Shown in pieces: positions 16,552-25,429 of a stretch of DNA of 64,000 nt. The translations under genes and the position numbers were made by a program. The stretch lies in NCBI RefSeq assembly GCF_002742645.2, contig NZ_CP033873.1, forward strand, positions 124,001-188,000, written 5' to 3'. Position 1 is the stretch's first letter; each line of letters opens with the position of its first letter. This DNA is from Caulobacter sp. FWC26 (GTDB lineage: Bacteria > Pseudomonadota > Alphaproteobacteria > Caulobacterales > Caulobacteraceae). The notes beneath the pieces were generated by a model. It had not been told where the DNA came from, ran no database searches, and saw nothing but the letters and a program-made list of their open reading frames with translations.

Positions 16552-17535
16552 ATGCGTTTGGTCACATTTGAATCCCAGGGCCGTCGCCGGGCGGGGGCCT
16601 TCATCGAAGGCGATAGCCGGATCGTCGACTTGGCCGCCGCGCATCAGCAGCGGCATGGAGACCATGCGGCTGAACTGGCTGATATCCTGGCGTTGATCGA
16701 AGGGGGAGACGACGCGCTCGACAAGGCGATGGAAGCGGTCAAGTCCGCGCCGGAGACGGCGATCCTGGCCCGTGCGGACGTCAAGCTGAGGGCGCCCATC
16801 CAGCCACCGCCCCAAATGCGCGACTGCAGTTGCTTTGAGCTGCACCTGCGCCAATGCTATTCGGCCGCGCGCGAGATGCGGGCCAAGGCCAAGGGCGTCG
16901 AGGTGATCGCAGACACCGGGCCCTCGCCAGCCGAACAACGGATTCTCGACCTCTTCGCCAAACAGCCGATCTATTACAAGGCCAACCGCTTCTCGGTAGT
17001 CGGCTCCGAGGAGGCGGTGATCTGGCCCTCCTATTCGCGCAGTATGGATTTCGAGCTCGAGTATGGCTGCTACATCAAGAAGCTGGCCAAGGACGTTCCG
17101 GCGGAGAAGGCCGGCGACTACATCTTCGGTTACACGATCTACAACGATTTTAGCGCCCGCGACGCGCAATCCGTTGAAATGATCGGTCAGCTGGGGCCGG
17201 CCAAGGGCAAGGATTTCGACACCGGCAACGCGATGGGGCCCTGCCTGGTCACAGCCGACGAAATGCCCAACCCCTACGACCTGACCATGATCGCGCGGGT
17301 CAATGGCGAGGAATGGGGTCGGGGTAACACCAGTACGATGCATTGGAAGTTCGAGGATCTGATCGCCTATATCTCGCGGTCGGAGACGCTGTATCCGGGC
17401 GAGTTCCTGGGATCGGGCACGATCGGCAACGGCTGCGGCCTGGAGGCCCAGCGGTTCCTGAAGCCGGGCGACGAGGTCGAATTGGACGTCGAAGGGATCG
17501 GCGTGCTGCGCAATCGGATTGTCAGGCCCGCCTAG
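16552..17535 (+). CDS. Fumarylacetoacetate hydrolase (FAH) family protein
   Basis: This 327-residue FAH-fold enzyme has metal ligands in D-F-E-L-E-Y-G and Y-N-D-F-S-A-R-D and the C-terminal loop G-S-G-T-I-G-N-G-C-G. I choose ATG 16552, since G-G-A-G-G ends nine bases upstream; an in-frame GTG at 16543 is too close to that site. The family covers hydrolysis of acylpyruvates and beta-diketones, hydratases and decarboxylases of ring-cleavage products. It follows the TonB receptor and probably shares its control. Its stop overlaps that of the convergent SDR within one CTAG. It is only distantly related to the FAH proteins at 38032 and 55665. Confidence 0.9.
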   Translation: MRLVTFESQGRRRAGAFIEGDSRIVDLAAAHQQRHGDHAAELADILALIEGGDDALDKAMEAVKSAPETAILARADVKLRAPIQPPPQMRDCSCFELHLRQCYSAAREMRAKAKGVEVIADTGPSPAEQRILDLFAKQPIYYKANRFSVVGSEEAVIWPSYSRSMDFELEYGCYIKKLAKDVPAEKAGDYIFGYTIYNDFSARDAQSVEMIGQLGPAKGKDFDTGNAMGPCLVTADEMPNPYDLTMIARVNGEEWGRGNTSTMHWKFEDLIAYISRSETLYPGEFLGSGTIGNGCGLEAQRFLKPGDEVELDVEGIGVLRNRIVRPA

Positions 17536-18311
17536 ACCAGGCCGCCATAGGCCCCGCCGTCCAGTTGCAGGTTCTGGCCGGTGATATAGCCCGCGCGATC
17601 CGAGCACAGGAAGGCGCAGGCGTCACCCACCTCCGAGGGGCGCCCGAACCGGCCAGCGGGGATCGCGCCGATCATTTCGGCGCGGGCCGCGGCCTCGTCG
17701 ACCTGGCGCGCGCGGGCCAGGGATCGGGTCATTTGCGCCAGTCGATCGGTCTCGATCTTTTCGGGTAGGATGCAGTTGACGGTGACGCCGTCGCTGGCGG
17801 CCTCGCCGGCGAGGGCCTTGCAGAACGCGGTCAGTCCCGCGCGGGGTCCGGTGGACAGGGCCATCGGGAATTTCGGGGTCTTGACCATGGCCGAGGTGAT
17901 GGCGACCACGCGGCCAAACCCCCTCTGGCGCATGCCGCCGATCACCGCCTGGATCAACAGGATCGGCGAGATCATCTTGGCCGCGACGACATCGCTCCAG
18001 GCCGCCTCGGTCCAGTCCGCCAGTCGGCCAGGCTTGGGGCCGCCGCTGTTGCAGACCAGGATGTCGGGCTCGGGGCAGGCGATCAGCGCCGTCGTCCGTC
18101 CTTGCGCTGTGTCGATGTCGGCGAGGATCGTATGCGGCCGCCGCCCGGTCAGGGTCTCGATCTCGAGGGCCGCCGCCTCCAGGCGATCGGCGTCCCGGCC
18201 GTTGATCCACACCTCGACGCCTTCAACGCTCAACGAGATGGCGCAGGCCTTTCCAAGGCCCGACGACGAGGCGCAGACGAGCGCGCGCTTTCCGGCGATG
18301 CCAAGGTCCAT
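17532..18311 (-). CDS. SDR-fold protein lacking the catalytic Tyr and Lys
   Basis: This 259-residue short-chain dehydrogenase-fold protein has a cofactor loop reading C-A-S-S-S-G-L-G-K and C-N-S-G-G in the place of N-N-A-G. The Y-x3-K active site is replaced by S-T-G-P-R, so both the catalytic tyrosine and lysine are missing. I recall an SDR subgroup of beta-ketoacyl-reductase-like proteins with this loss and with unproven activity. The C-terminal L-D-G-G is conserved. It is first read after the acyl-CoA dehydrogenase at 18332 (20 bp gap) and probably belongs to the long leftward operon starting at 22436. Function is uncertain. Confidence 0.85.
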   Translation of the reverse strand: MDLGIAGKRALVCASSSGLGKACAISLSVEGVEVWINGRDADRLEAAALEIETLTGRRPHTILADIDTAQGRTTALIACPEPDILVCNSGGPKPGRLADWTEAAWSDVVAAKMISPILLIQAVIGGMRQRGFGRVVAITSAMVKTPKFPMALSTGPRAGLTAFCKALAGEAASDGVTVNCILPEKIETDRLAQMTRSLARARQVDEAAARAEMIGAIPAGRFGRPSEVGDACAFLCSDRAGYITGQNLQLDGGAYGGLV

Positions 18312-18331
18312 GGGCGTGCTCCAGATCGCCC

Positions 18332-19468
18332 TCAGAGCGTGCGGGCGATGATTTCCTTCATGATCTCGGACGTGCCGGCGTAGATGCGGGCAACGCGCGC
18401 ATCCACCCAGGCGCGTCCCACGTCGTATTCGCTCATATAGCCGTAACCGCCGTGAAGCTGGAGGAGTTCGTCCAGCAACTGGCCGTGCAGTTCGGCGCTG
18501 GTCAGTTTGGCCATGGCGGCGGTCTCGGCAGTCAGCTGGCCGTCGAACAGCTTCTGCAGGCAGTCGTCGATGAAGACGCGCAGCATCTGGCTCCGCGCTC
18601 TCACTTCGGCCAGCTTGAACCGCGTGTTCTGGAACTCGAACAGCGGCTTACCGAAGACGATGCGGTCCTTGGTGTAGGCGATGGTCTTGTCGAGCATCGA
18701 CTCCACCGAGGCGGCGGCGCGGATGCCGATGATCAGCCGCTCCTTGGCCAGCTCGGTCATCAGACAGCCGAAGCCCTTGCTTTCCTCGCCCAAGCGGTTT
18801 TCGACCGGCACCCGCACGTCCGAGAAGAACAGCTCCGAGGTGTCCTGGCCGCGAAGACCGACCTTCTCCAGCTTCTTGCCCTTGTCGAAGCCGGGCGTTC
18901 CCGCCTCGACGCAGAACAGGGTGATGTCCTTTGGGTTGGCTTGGCCCTCGACCTTCGCTGCGACGATCGCCAAGCCCGAATTGATACCGTTGGTGATGAA
19001 GGTCTTCTGGCCCGACAGGATGTAGTGGTCGCCGTCCCGGACGGCCTTGGTCTTCATGCCGCGCAAGTCGCTGCCGATCTGCGGTTCGGACATGGCGATG
19101 ACCGCGATCAGGTCGCCGCTGATCAGGCGCGGCAGCCAGCGCGCCTTCTGCGCGTCGGTGCCGTAGTTGACCAGATAGGGCACGGCGATGTCGGAGTGGG
19201 TGGTAAAGCCGACGGCCGTGGCGTTGACCCGCGCCAGCTCTTCGATCAGGACCGCACTGTGGCCAAAGTCACCGCCGGGGCCGCCGTATTCCTCGGGCGC
19301 GGTGACGCACAGCAGACCCTGCTCGCCGGCTCGAAGCCACAACGATTGGGGCACGATGCCATCGCGTTCCCACTGAGCGTGATGTGGAACGATCTCGGTC
19401 TCGACGAACCGCCGGACCTGATCGCGGAACATTTCGTGGTCGTCGCGGAACACCTTGCGCATGGTCAT
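18332..19468 (-). CDS. Acyl-CoA dehydrogenase, long-chain/isovaleryl-like type
   Basis: This 378-residue flavoenzyme has the motifs I-A-M-S-E-P-Q-I-G-S-D-L, F-I-T-N-G-I and the C-terminal I-Y-A-G-T-S-E-I-M-K. The glutamate of Y-E-G-T is replaced by alanine, which fits enzymes whose catalytic base lies in helix G; T-E-L-A-K-E-R-L supplies that candidate glutamate. It would introduce the alpha,beta double bond of an acyl-CoA, passing electrons to ETF. It is flanked by an enoyl-CoA hydratase and an SDR on the same strand, with 6- and 20-bp gaps. Confidence 0.93.
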   Translation of the reverse strand: MTMRKVFRDDHEMFRDQVRRFVETEIVPHHAQWERDGIVPQSLWLRAGEQGLLCVTAPEEYGGPGGDFGHSAVLIEELARVNATAVGFTTHSDIAVPYLVNYGTDAQKARWLPRLISGDLIAVIAMSEPQIGSDLRGMKTKAVRDGDHYILSGQKTFITNGINSGLAIVAAKVEGQANPKDITLFCVEAGTPGFDKGKKLEKVGLRGQDTSELFFSDVRVPVENRLGEESKGFGCLMTELAKERLIIGIRAAASVESMLDKTIAYTKDRIVFGKPLFEFQNTRFKLAEVRARSQMLRVFIDDCLQKLFDGQLTAETAAMAKLTSAELHGQLLDELLQLHGGYGYMSEYDVGRAWVDARVARIYAGTSEIMKEIIARTL

Positions 19469-19474
19469 GACTCG

Positions 19475-20275
19475 TCAGTTGTCCGTATAGGCGGCGGGAC
19501 GCTTTTCGATCATCGCCGCGACCGCCTCGGCATGGTCCGACGTATGATGGGCCAGCGCCTGATAGGCCGATGACAATTCTAGCAGCGAACCCAAGCGCAT
19601 ATGTTGACCTTCACGCAGAAGGCGTTTGGTGAGGCGAAGCGCGTGGCCAGGGCTGCTGGCGACTCGATGGGCCAGCGCCAGCGCCGTGGAGAGGAGCGCC
19701 TCCGGCTCGGTCAGCTGGGTCACCAGCGTCCAATCCAGAGCGGTCTGAGCGCTCAGCGCGTCACCGGTCAAGGCCATATGGCTGGCGCGCGGCATGCCCA
19801 CGATCCGGGGCAAGAGCCAGGCGCCGCCGTCTCCCGGGACAATGCCCAGTTTGACGAAGCTCTCGGCGAAGGTCGCCGTCTGCGAGGCGATGCGGATATC
19901 GCACATGCAGGCCAGATCGAGCCCCGCGCCGATCGCGTGTCCGTTGACGGCCGCGATGACCGGCGTCTCGAGTTCGTACAGCGCCATCGGGATGCGCTGG
20001 ATGCCGTCGCGATAGCGATTGCGCAGGCGGTAAGGCGAGCCTTCGAAGATGCCGGTGCGGTCGCGCATCGCCTTGATGTCGCCGCCAGCGCAGAAGGACG
20101 CGCCCGCGCCGGTCAGCACGACGACGCGAACCGAAGGATCGCCGCGAACCTCCTCGCAGGCGTCCTCGATCTCGAACATGTCCTCGGGCTTGCTGAAGGC
20201 GTTACGCGCCTCGGGCCGATTGAGGGTCCAGATAGCCACGGGGCCCTCGCGGGACTTCAGCAGGAAATCGGTCAT
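19475..20275 (-). CDS. Enoyl-CoA hydratase/isomerase family protein
   Basis: This 266-residue crotonase has the oxyanion-hole motifs C-A-G-G-D-I-K-A-M and G-H-A-I-G-A-G-L-D-L-A and one of the two hydratase acids in F-A-E-S-F-V-K-L-G; the second position appears to be histidine (S-H-M-A-L-T-G), so isomerase or other crotonase chemistry is possible. I start it at 20275 (M-T-D-F-L-L-K-S), where the ATG overlaps the upstream dehydrogenase stop by one base. It belongs to the leftward beta-oxidation operon 22436-17532. Confidence 0.9.
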   Translation of the reverse strand: MTDFLLKSREGPVAIWTLNRPEARNAFSKPEDMFEIEDACEEVRGDPSVRVVVLTGAGASFCAGGDIKAMRDRTGIFEGSPYRLRNRYRDGIQRIPMALYELETPVIAAVNGHAIGAGLDLACMCDIRIASQTATFAESFVKLGIVPGDGGAWLLPRIVGMPRASHMALTGDALSAQTALDWTLVTQLTEPEALLSTALALAHRVASSPGHALRLTKRLLREGQHMRLGSLLELSSAYQALAHHTSDHAEAVAAMIEKRPAAYTDN

Positions 20276-21285
20276 CAGTGGTCTCCGCAAAAGGCCGCGG
20301 TCACGAGCGGCCAAAGGCCCTCGTCGCCTCGCGCCGCGAGGATGCGTCCCAGTTGGTCGGTCCAGAAGGCGTCGGACCCATATTCGGCGCGCCAAGCCCA
20401 CAGGCGACGCGTCAGGAAGTGCAGGCTGTGTTCATGGGTGAAGCCAATGGCGCCGAAAACAGCGTGGGCGATCGCTGCGCCCTCGCCCGCGGCCTCGCCG
20501 GCCACGGCCTTGGCCGAGGCGGTGGTCACGCGCTGGGCGCTGGGCGCGGCCATCAGGAAGGCGGCCTCCGATGCGGCGACGGCCGCGGCCGCTTGGGTCG
20601 CCAAAACCGCCAGCTGCTGCTGGACGGCCTGGAATTTGCCGATGGGGCGGCCGAATTGGACGCGCTCGTTGGCGTAGTCGGCGCTGAGTTCGGTCAGGCG
20701 ACCCAGGGCGCCGGCCATCTGCGCCGATCGCAACAAGGCGCCGCCGAGCATCACCGTATCCGTCTCGGCCGAGGCGGCCGCCTCGGCGACCTTGGACCTG
20801 GCGGCCAAGGTGACCGTGTCGCGCGGTTCGCCCGCGACATTGTTGCCGGGCGCGACAACGGCCTCGGTCAGGGCGTGCAGCGAAATGCGCCCTGCGCGCG
20901 GGTCATGGAGCACCAGCCATTGCGCGTGGCGTCCCCAGGGGACATCGGCCAAAGGCCCGTCGGCCACGCCGCTGGCGAAGACGACGGGCCCGCTCTCGGG
21001 AGGGGGCAGCCCCGCCGCGGCCAGCAGGGCGTTGGCCAAGATAGTCTCGGGCAGGGGGACGGGCGCGGCGGCGGCGCCGCAAGCGCGAATGACGACGAAA
21101 ATATCGGTCCAACTTGCGCCCGCGCCGCCCTGGTCCTCGGGCACGGCGGCGAGCGGAAGGCCTAGTTCCTCGATTTTGGCCCACAGATCGGCCGGCCAGG
21201 CGCCGGCTTCCGCCGCGCGCAGGGCGTCCGGTGTTACGGCGTCGGCCAAGAGCCGTTCAATACTGTTCTGAAGCAAGGATCGCAT
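20275..21285 (-). CDS. Acyl-CoA dehydrogenase-like subunit (short partner of a heteromeric pair)
   Basis: This 336-residue acyl-CoA dehydrogenase-fold protein is shorter and more degenerate than usual. It keeps Y-A-N-E-R-V-Q-F-G-R-P-I-G-K-F-Q-A-V-Q and a C-terminal G-F-T-H-E-H-S-L-H-F-L-T-R-R-L, but the middle FAD-binding motif and the Y-E-G-T end are not recognisable. I start it at 21285, overlapping the stop of the longer dehydrogenase by one base. Neighbouring unequal acyl-CoA dehydrogenases that form alpha2-beta2 enzymes are known for steroid and other cyclic side chains (FadE28-FadE29 type). I infer the same arrangement here. Confidence 0.9.
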   Translation of the reverse strand: MRSLLQNSIERLLADAVTPDALRAAEAGAWPADLWAKIEELGLPLAAVPEDQGGAGASWTDIFVVIRACGAAAAPVPLPETILANALLAAAGLPPPESGPVVFASGVADGPLADVPWGRHAQWLVLHDPRAGRISLHALTEAVVAPGNNVAGEPRDTVTLAARSKVAEAAASAETDTVMLGGALLRSAQMAGALGRLTELSADYANERVQFGRPIGKFQAVQQQLAVLATQAAAAVAASEAAFLMAAPSAQRVTTASAKAVAGEAAGEGAAIAHAVFGAIGFTHEHSLHFLTRRLWAWRAEYGSDAFWTDQLGRILAARGDEGLWPLVTAAFCGDH

Positions 21286-22436
21286 CACCGAACCCCCAGG
21301 CCGCGCGCGAGAATGCCGCGAAGGATTTCCCGCGTGCCGCCCCGCAACGAGAACGAGGGCGCCATGCTTTGGACAATGGCCAGGACCCGGCGCGTGGTGG
21401 CGGTCTTGGCGCCGGGCGGCAGAGAATCGATCAACCGCATCGCCACCTCGACCGTGTCCTGCTCGTAGCCGGTGCCGATATCCTTCACGCACGAGGCGGC
21501 CCAGACAGGATCGTGGCCGGCCGCCAACTGCGCGGTGACCGAGATCGACATCGACCTTAGAGCCACCAGCCAGGCCGCCAGGCGCCCGATCTCGAAAGCC
21601 TGGCGAGCGTCCGGTTCGGGACCCACCGCCGCGACAAGGCAGCGGAACAGCGTCATGGCGCTTAGAAAGCGCTCCGGACCGCTCCGCTCGAACGCCAACT
21701 CCGAGGTGGCCTGCGCCCAACCCTCGCCCTCGACCCCGATCAGGGCGTCGGCGTCCAGCCGCACGTCCTCGAAAGTGACCTCGTTGAAATGTTCGTGGCC
21801 GGACAGATCCTTGATCGGTCGTATCATCACGCCGGGAAGCGCGAGATCGACGAGAAACTGAGATAAGCCGTCATGGCGTTCGCTGGCGGCGTCGGTGCGC
21901 ACCAAAGCGATCATGGCTTGGCATCGGTCGGCATTGGTGGTCCAGACCTTGCGGCCATTCAGCAGCCAGGCGCCGTCGCCCTGACGCTCAGCCTTCGTGC
22001 GCACCGAAGCAAGGTCCGAGCCCGACGCAGGCTCGCTCATCCCAATACAGAAGTACATTTCGCCGGCGCATATGGCCGGGAGAAAACGTTGCTTCTGAGC
22101 CGGCGTGCCATGGCGCAGCAGGAGAGGCGCGCTTTGCCGATCGGCGATCCAATGGGCGGTGACAGGCGCGCCCGCCGCCAGGAGCTCCTCGTTGACCACG
22201 AACCTTTCAAAAGGCGAGGCGTCGTGGCCCCCGTATTCCTTCGGGATGCTCAGGCCGAGCCAGCCTTTCGCGCCCAAGGCGCGGCTGAAATCGGGATCAA
22301 AACCCATCCACGACAGGGCGCGTTTTTCCGCCGGATAGGTCGCGCCCCATTTTGCCAGAAAGTCGCGAACCTCCGCGCGCAACGGCTCCAGGCCTGGCGG
22401 CAAAACAGGCGGGCCGAACTGATCAAGCAGGTTCAC
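21285..22436 (-). CDS. Acyl-CoA dehydrogenase (long partner of a heteromeric pair)
   Basis: This 383-residue protein has the FAD/substrate motif I-G-M-S-E-P-A-S-G-S-D-L-A, W-T-T-N-A and a helix-G acid in T-S-E-L-A-F-E-R-S-G. The C-terminal end reads L-R-G-G-T-R-E-I-L-R, again without the classical glutamate of Y-E-G-T, so the base is probably the helix-G glutamate. It is the first gene of the leftward operon and has its promoter in the 253-bp divergent spacer holding a TTC-N6-CAGA site 70 bp upstream. It should work with the 336-residue partner downstream on a bulky acyl-CoA. Confidence 0.93.
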   Translation of the reverse strand: MNLLDQFGPPVLPPGLEPLRAEVRDFLAKWGATYPAEKRALSWMGFDPDFSRALGAKGWLGLSIPKEYGGHDASPFERFVVNEELLAAGAPVTAHWIADRQSAPLLLRHGTPAQKQRFLPAICAGEMYFCIGMSEPASGSDLASVRTKAERQGDGAWLLNGRKVWTTNADRCQAMIALVRTDAASERHDGLSQFLVDLALPGVMIRPIKDLSGHEHFNEVTFEDVRLDADALIGVEGEGWAQATSELAFERSGPERFLSAMTLFRCLVAAVGPEPDARQAFEIGRLAAWLVALRSMSISVTAQLAAGHDPVWAASCVKDIGTGYEQDTVEVAMRLIDSLPPGAKTATTRRVLAIVQSMAPSFSLRGGTREILRGILARGLGVR

Positions 22437-22495
22437 GAGGGCTCCCCAGGGACGTTGGATCGGCTCTCTTTGGAGCGACTGGACTTATACACGCT

Positions 22496-22521
22496 AGAAT
22501 ATCGTTCTGAACAGAGAATTT
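22496..22521. promoter_or_regulatory. Divergent regulatory element (acyl-CoA dehydrogenase / 3-hydroxyacyl-CoA dehydrogenase)
   Basis: On the + strand AGAAT-N3-GTTCT occupies 22496-22508. On the minus strand AAATTC-N4-TTCAGA (core TTC-N6-CAGA) occupies 22506-22521, pointing to the dehydrogenase operon 70 bp away. The remaining spacer to 22689 shows no gene I can support and is leader DNA for the rightward operon. Confidence 0.5.
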
Positions 22522-22689
22522 TGTTTGCGGCCGGGTCGAGTTTCCCCTTACTGTTCAGCGGGCGATGCGGCGGTGAATCCGTCGCGCACGGGAGGAGCAG
22601 CGTCTGACGCGACCGGCGGCGCCGGCGGTCATCGGCGCATCGGCGCTCGCGACAACGCGAGCGGTCCGGTTCAACAAGGGGAAGACATT

Positions 22690-23580
22690 TTGGCCAAGGT
22701 AGCAGTGGTAGGCGCTGGCCTGATGGGCGTGGGGATCGCGCACGCGTTCGCGTCCTCGGGGCACCAGGTGCGCCTGATCGATGTTTCATCCGAGCAGTTG
22801 GCCAAGGCCGAAAAGACGATCGCGGGCATTCTCGCCGACGGGGTTCGGCTTGGTAAGGTCGACGAAGGCGTCGCGGCCGCCGCCCTGGCGGCGCTGACGA
22901 CCTCCGAGAGCGTGTCCGACGGGGCGGTCGGCGTCGATCTTCTGGTCGAGACCGTTTCGGAAAATCTGGCGATCAAGATCGATGTGGTGCGTAAGGCCGA
23001 AGCCGTCATGGCCCCGACGGGCCTGATCGCCACCAACACCTCCGCGCTCAGCGTGACCGAGATCGCGGCCGCCTGCCAGGACCCGACGCGGGTCATCGGC
23101 ATGCACTTCTTCAACCCCGTCCAGAAAATGAAGCTGGTGGAGCTGGTTCGCGGGCTGGCCACCACGGACGAAGCCGTGGCGCTATGCCGTGACTATGTCG
23201 CCCAGCTGGGCAAGACCGCGATCGTCGTCAACGAAACGCCCGGGCTGACCACGAGCAGGATGTCGGCCATGGCCGGCAACGAAGCGATGTGGATGCTGCA
23301 AGAAGGCGCCGCGAGCGCCGAAGACATCGACACCGCCTTGAGGATGGGCTTCAACCACCCCATGGGACCACTCGAACTGGGCGACCTTACCGGCTGGGAT
23401 ACGCGCCTGTCGGTGCTGCACTATCTGCACGCCACCCTCGGCGACAAGTTCCGGCCCTGTCCGCTGATCATCAAGATGGTCAAGGCTGGCCGCTACGGCC
23501 GCAAGGTCGGCTGGGGCGTCTACAAGTACGAGAATGGCGTGAAGGTGCCAGGCTCGGGAATGCGCGGGAGCCAGCTGTGA
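22690..23580 (+). CDS. 3-hydroxyacyl-CoA dehydrogenase (TTG start)
   Basis: This 296-residue NAD-dependent enzyme has G-A-G-L-M-G-V-G-I-A-H-A-F at the N-terminus, the catalytic segment V-I-G-M-H-F-F-N-P-V, and E-T-P-G-L in the dimer region. The likely start is TTG 22690 (then A-K-V-A-V-V-G), with G-G-G-G-A-A-G six bases upstream; the frame extends back to ATG 22525, but that adds 55 low-quality residues. It oxidises an (S)-3-hydroxyacyl-CoA to the 3-oxo form for the thiolase encoded immediately downstream (GTGA overlap). Confidence 0.92.
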   Translation: MAKVAVVGAGLMGVGIAHAFASSGHQVRLIDVSSEQLAKAEKTIAGILADGVRLGKVDEGVAAAALAALTTSESVSDGAVGVDLLVETVSENLAIKIDVVRKAEAVMAPTGLIATNTSALSVTEIAAACQDPTRVIGMHFFNPVQKMKLVELVRGLATTDEAVALCRDYVAQLGKTAIVVNETPGLTTSRMSAMAGNEAMWMLQEGAASAEDIDTALRMGFNHPMGPLELGDLTGWDTRLSVLHYLHATLGDKFRPCPLIIKMVKAGRYGRKVGWGVYKYENGVKVPGSGMRGSQL

Positions 23581-24773
23581 ACCCGGTCTATGTGGTCGCC
23601 GCGGTGCGCACGCCGATCGGCCGGTTCCGGGGTGCGTTGGCCGGGGTGCGCGCCGACCACCTGGGCGCCCACGCGCTGAATGCGCTGGTCGCCCGCGCCG
23701 GCGTGGGCGCAGAACACATCGACGACGTGATCTTCGGATGTGTCACCCAGATCGGCGAGCAGTCGGCAAACATCGCGCGGACCTCGCTGCTCGGCGCGGG
23801 CTGGCCCGAGACCATTCCAGCCATGACGGTGGACCGAAAGTGCGGATCGTCGGAAGCCGCGATCCATATCGGCGCGGCTCAGATCGCCGCTGGCGTGAGC
23901 GACCTGGTCGTCGCCGGCGGCGCCGAGGCAATGTCGCGCGTGCCGATGGGATCCAATCGAGCCATCCATGGCGAGGCGTTCGGCTGGATGGTTTCGGATC
24001 GCTACGAGACGACTTCGCAGGGCGAGGCGGCCGAGCGGATCGCTGATAAGTATGGCTTTGATCGTGACGTGTTGGACGATTTCGCCGCCGAGTCCCATCG
24101 CCGCGCCGCCGCCGCCACGGACGCCGGGCGCTTCGTCGCCGAAACCGTCGCCGTTCCGGTCGCCGAGCTCTGCGAAAAAGACTGGGAGGGGCCGCGTGAC
24201 CCTCTCGAGGCCGACCAGACCATCCGCCGCGACACCAGCCGCGAGAAACTTTCGACGCTGAAAACCAGCTTCCGTGAGCAGGGGCGCATCACCGCGGGCA
24301 ACGCTTCGCAAATCTCCGACGGGGCGGCGGTGGTGCTGCTCGCCTCTGAAGCCGCCGTCAAACGCTTCAACCTGACTCCGCTGGCGCGAATCCGCTCCGT
24401 CGCCGTCGTCGGGGCGGATCCGACCCTGATGCTGGAGGGCCCGATCGCCGCCAGCCGTAAGGCGGCGGCGCTGGCGGGTCTCGCGTTTGACGATATCGCG
24501 CTGTTCGAGGTCAATGAAGCCTTCGCCAGCGTGCCGATGATGTGGATGCAGGCGACCGGCGTGGACGCCGATCGACTGAACGTCAACGGCGGGGCCATCG
24601 CCTTGGGCCATCCGTTGGGCGCGACGGGCGCGCGGATCGCCACCAGCCTGATCCACGAGTTGCGCCGCACCGGCCAACGATACGGGCTGCAGGCCATCTG
24701 CTGCGCTGGCGGCCTGGCGACCGCCACCGTGTACGAAAATCTGGACGCGTCGGCCGCGCCCGCGGTCGTATGA
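23577..24773 (+). CDS. Acetyl-CoA acyltransferase (thiolase)
   Basis: This 398-residue thiolase starts at GTG 23577, overlapping the previous stop as GTGA. The nucleophilic cysteine is in D-R-K-C-G-S-S at about residue 89, followed by G-N-A-S-Q-I-S-D-G-A-A, N-V-N-G-G-A-I-A-L-G-H-P-L-G and the C-terminal C-C-A-G-G-L-A. All catalytic residues of a degradative thiolase are present. It would release acetyl- or propionyl-CoA from a 3-oxoacyl-CoA. It forms an operon with the 3-hydroxyacyl-CoA dehydrogenase, a GST and an SDR. Confidence 0.94.
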   Translation: MNPVYVVAAVRTPIGRFRGALAGVRADHLGAHALNALVARAGVGAEHIDDVIFGCVTQIGEQSANIARTSLLGAGWPETIPAMTVDRKCGSSEAAIHIGAAQIAAGVSDLVVAGGAEAMSRVPMGSNRAIHGEAFGWMVSDRYETTSQGEAAERIADKYGFDRDVLDDFAAESHRRAAAATDAGRFVAETVAVPVAELCEKDWEGPRDPLEADQTIRRDTSREKLSTLKTSFREQGRITAGNASQISDGAAVVLLASEAAVKRFNLTPLARIRSVAVVGADPTLMLEGPIAASRKAAALAGLAFDDIALFEVNEAFASVPMMWMQATGVDADRLNVNGGAIALGHPLGATGARIATSLIHELRRTGQRYGLQAICCAGGLATATVYENLDASAAPAVV

Positions 24774-25411
24774 CTATGCCCAAACTCACCTACTACTATA
24801 CGCCCACGACCTGCTCTCTGGCGTCCCATGTCGCGCTCGAGGAGTCGGGGCTGCCGTTCGAAGCCAGCCGGGTGCGGCTTCACGATCCCGAGGCGGTCGA
24901 GATCTGGCGACGGACAAACCCCGCGGGCGGGGTGCCCGCGCTGATGTGCGACGAGCGTCTGCTGACTGAGAACGTCGCCATCCTCCACCATGTCGCGCAT
25001 CTGGCGCCGCACGCCCAGCTTCTGCCTGACGATGGGTTCGATCAGGCCAGCGCGCTGTCTCTGACCGCCTGGTTCGCGAGCACCGTCCACATCACTGGCC
25101 GGATGGCGAGAGCCCCGTTCCGCTTCACGCCTGACCAGACGACCCATGAGGCGCTGAGCGCCGAGGGGCGACGTCGGTTCGAAGCCAATCTGCGGAAGGT
25201 CGACGGGTTGCTGACCGGTCGAGACTGGCTGGTGGGCGATCGCCTCTCGGTCGCCGACGCCTATGCGCTGGTGTTCTACGCCTGGGGCGTCGCGGGCGAC
25301 TATCCGATGGCCGAGTTGAAGCATTTTTCAGCGCTAGCGCGTCGCATGGCCGAACGGCCTGGCGTTCAGCGCGCCATGGCGCGCGAGAAGACGCCGCCAT
25401 TTCCGTCTTGA
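24770..25411 (+). CDS. Glutathione S-transferase-like protein
   Basis: This 213-residue protein has a thioredoxin-like N-terminal domain (Y-T-P-T-T-C-S-L-A-S-H, cysteine as in beta-class GSTs; G-V-P-A-L as the cis-proline loop; L-T-E-N in the glutathione-binding position) and a helical C-terminal domain with D-R-L-S-V-A-D-A-Y-A. The ATG overlaps the thiolase stop by four bases; a second ATG lies two codons in. In catabolic operons such proteins act as glutathione-dependent isomerases, lyases or detoxifiers. Its substrate is unknown. Confidence 0.87.
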   Translation: MTMPKLTYYYTPTTCSLASHVALEESGLPFEASRVRLHDPEAVEIWRRTNPAGGVPALMCDERLLTENVAILHHVAHLAPHAQLLPDDGFDQASALSLTAWFASTVHITGRMARAPFRFTPDQTTHEALSAEGRRRFEANLRKVDGLLTGRDWLVGDRLSVADAYALVFYAWGVAGDYPMAELKHFSALARRMAERPGVQRAMAREKTPPFPS

Positions 25412-25429
25412 GCAACGAAGAGGCCTGCC

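Noticed and set aside
14319..16604. A 761-codon open frame on the minus strand opposite the first TonB receptor
   Set aside because: It is antisense to a clear receptor, rich in Arg, Gly, Val and Gln as expected of a high-GC shadow frame, and has no domain or ribosome site.
22525..22689. ATG start for the 3-hydroxyacyl-CoA dehydrogenase
   Set aside because: The extra 55 residues do not resemble the family; TTG 22690 has a good ribosome site and puts the NAD motif at the N-terminus.
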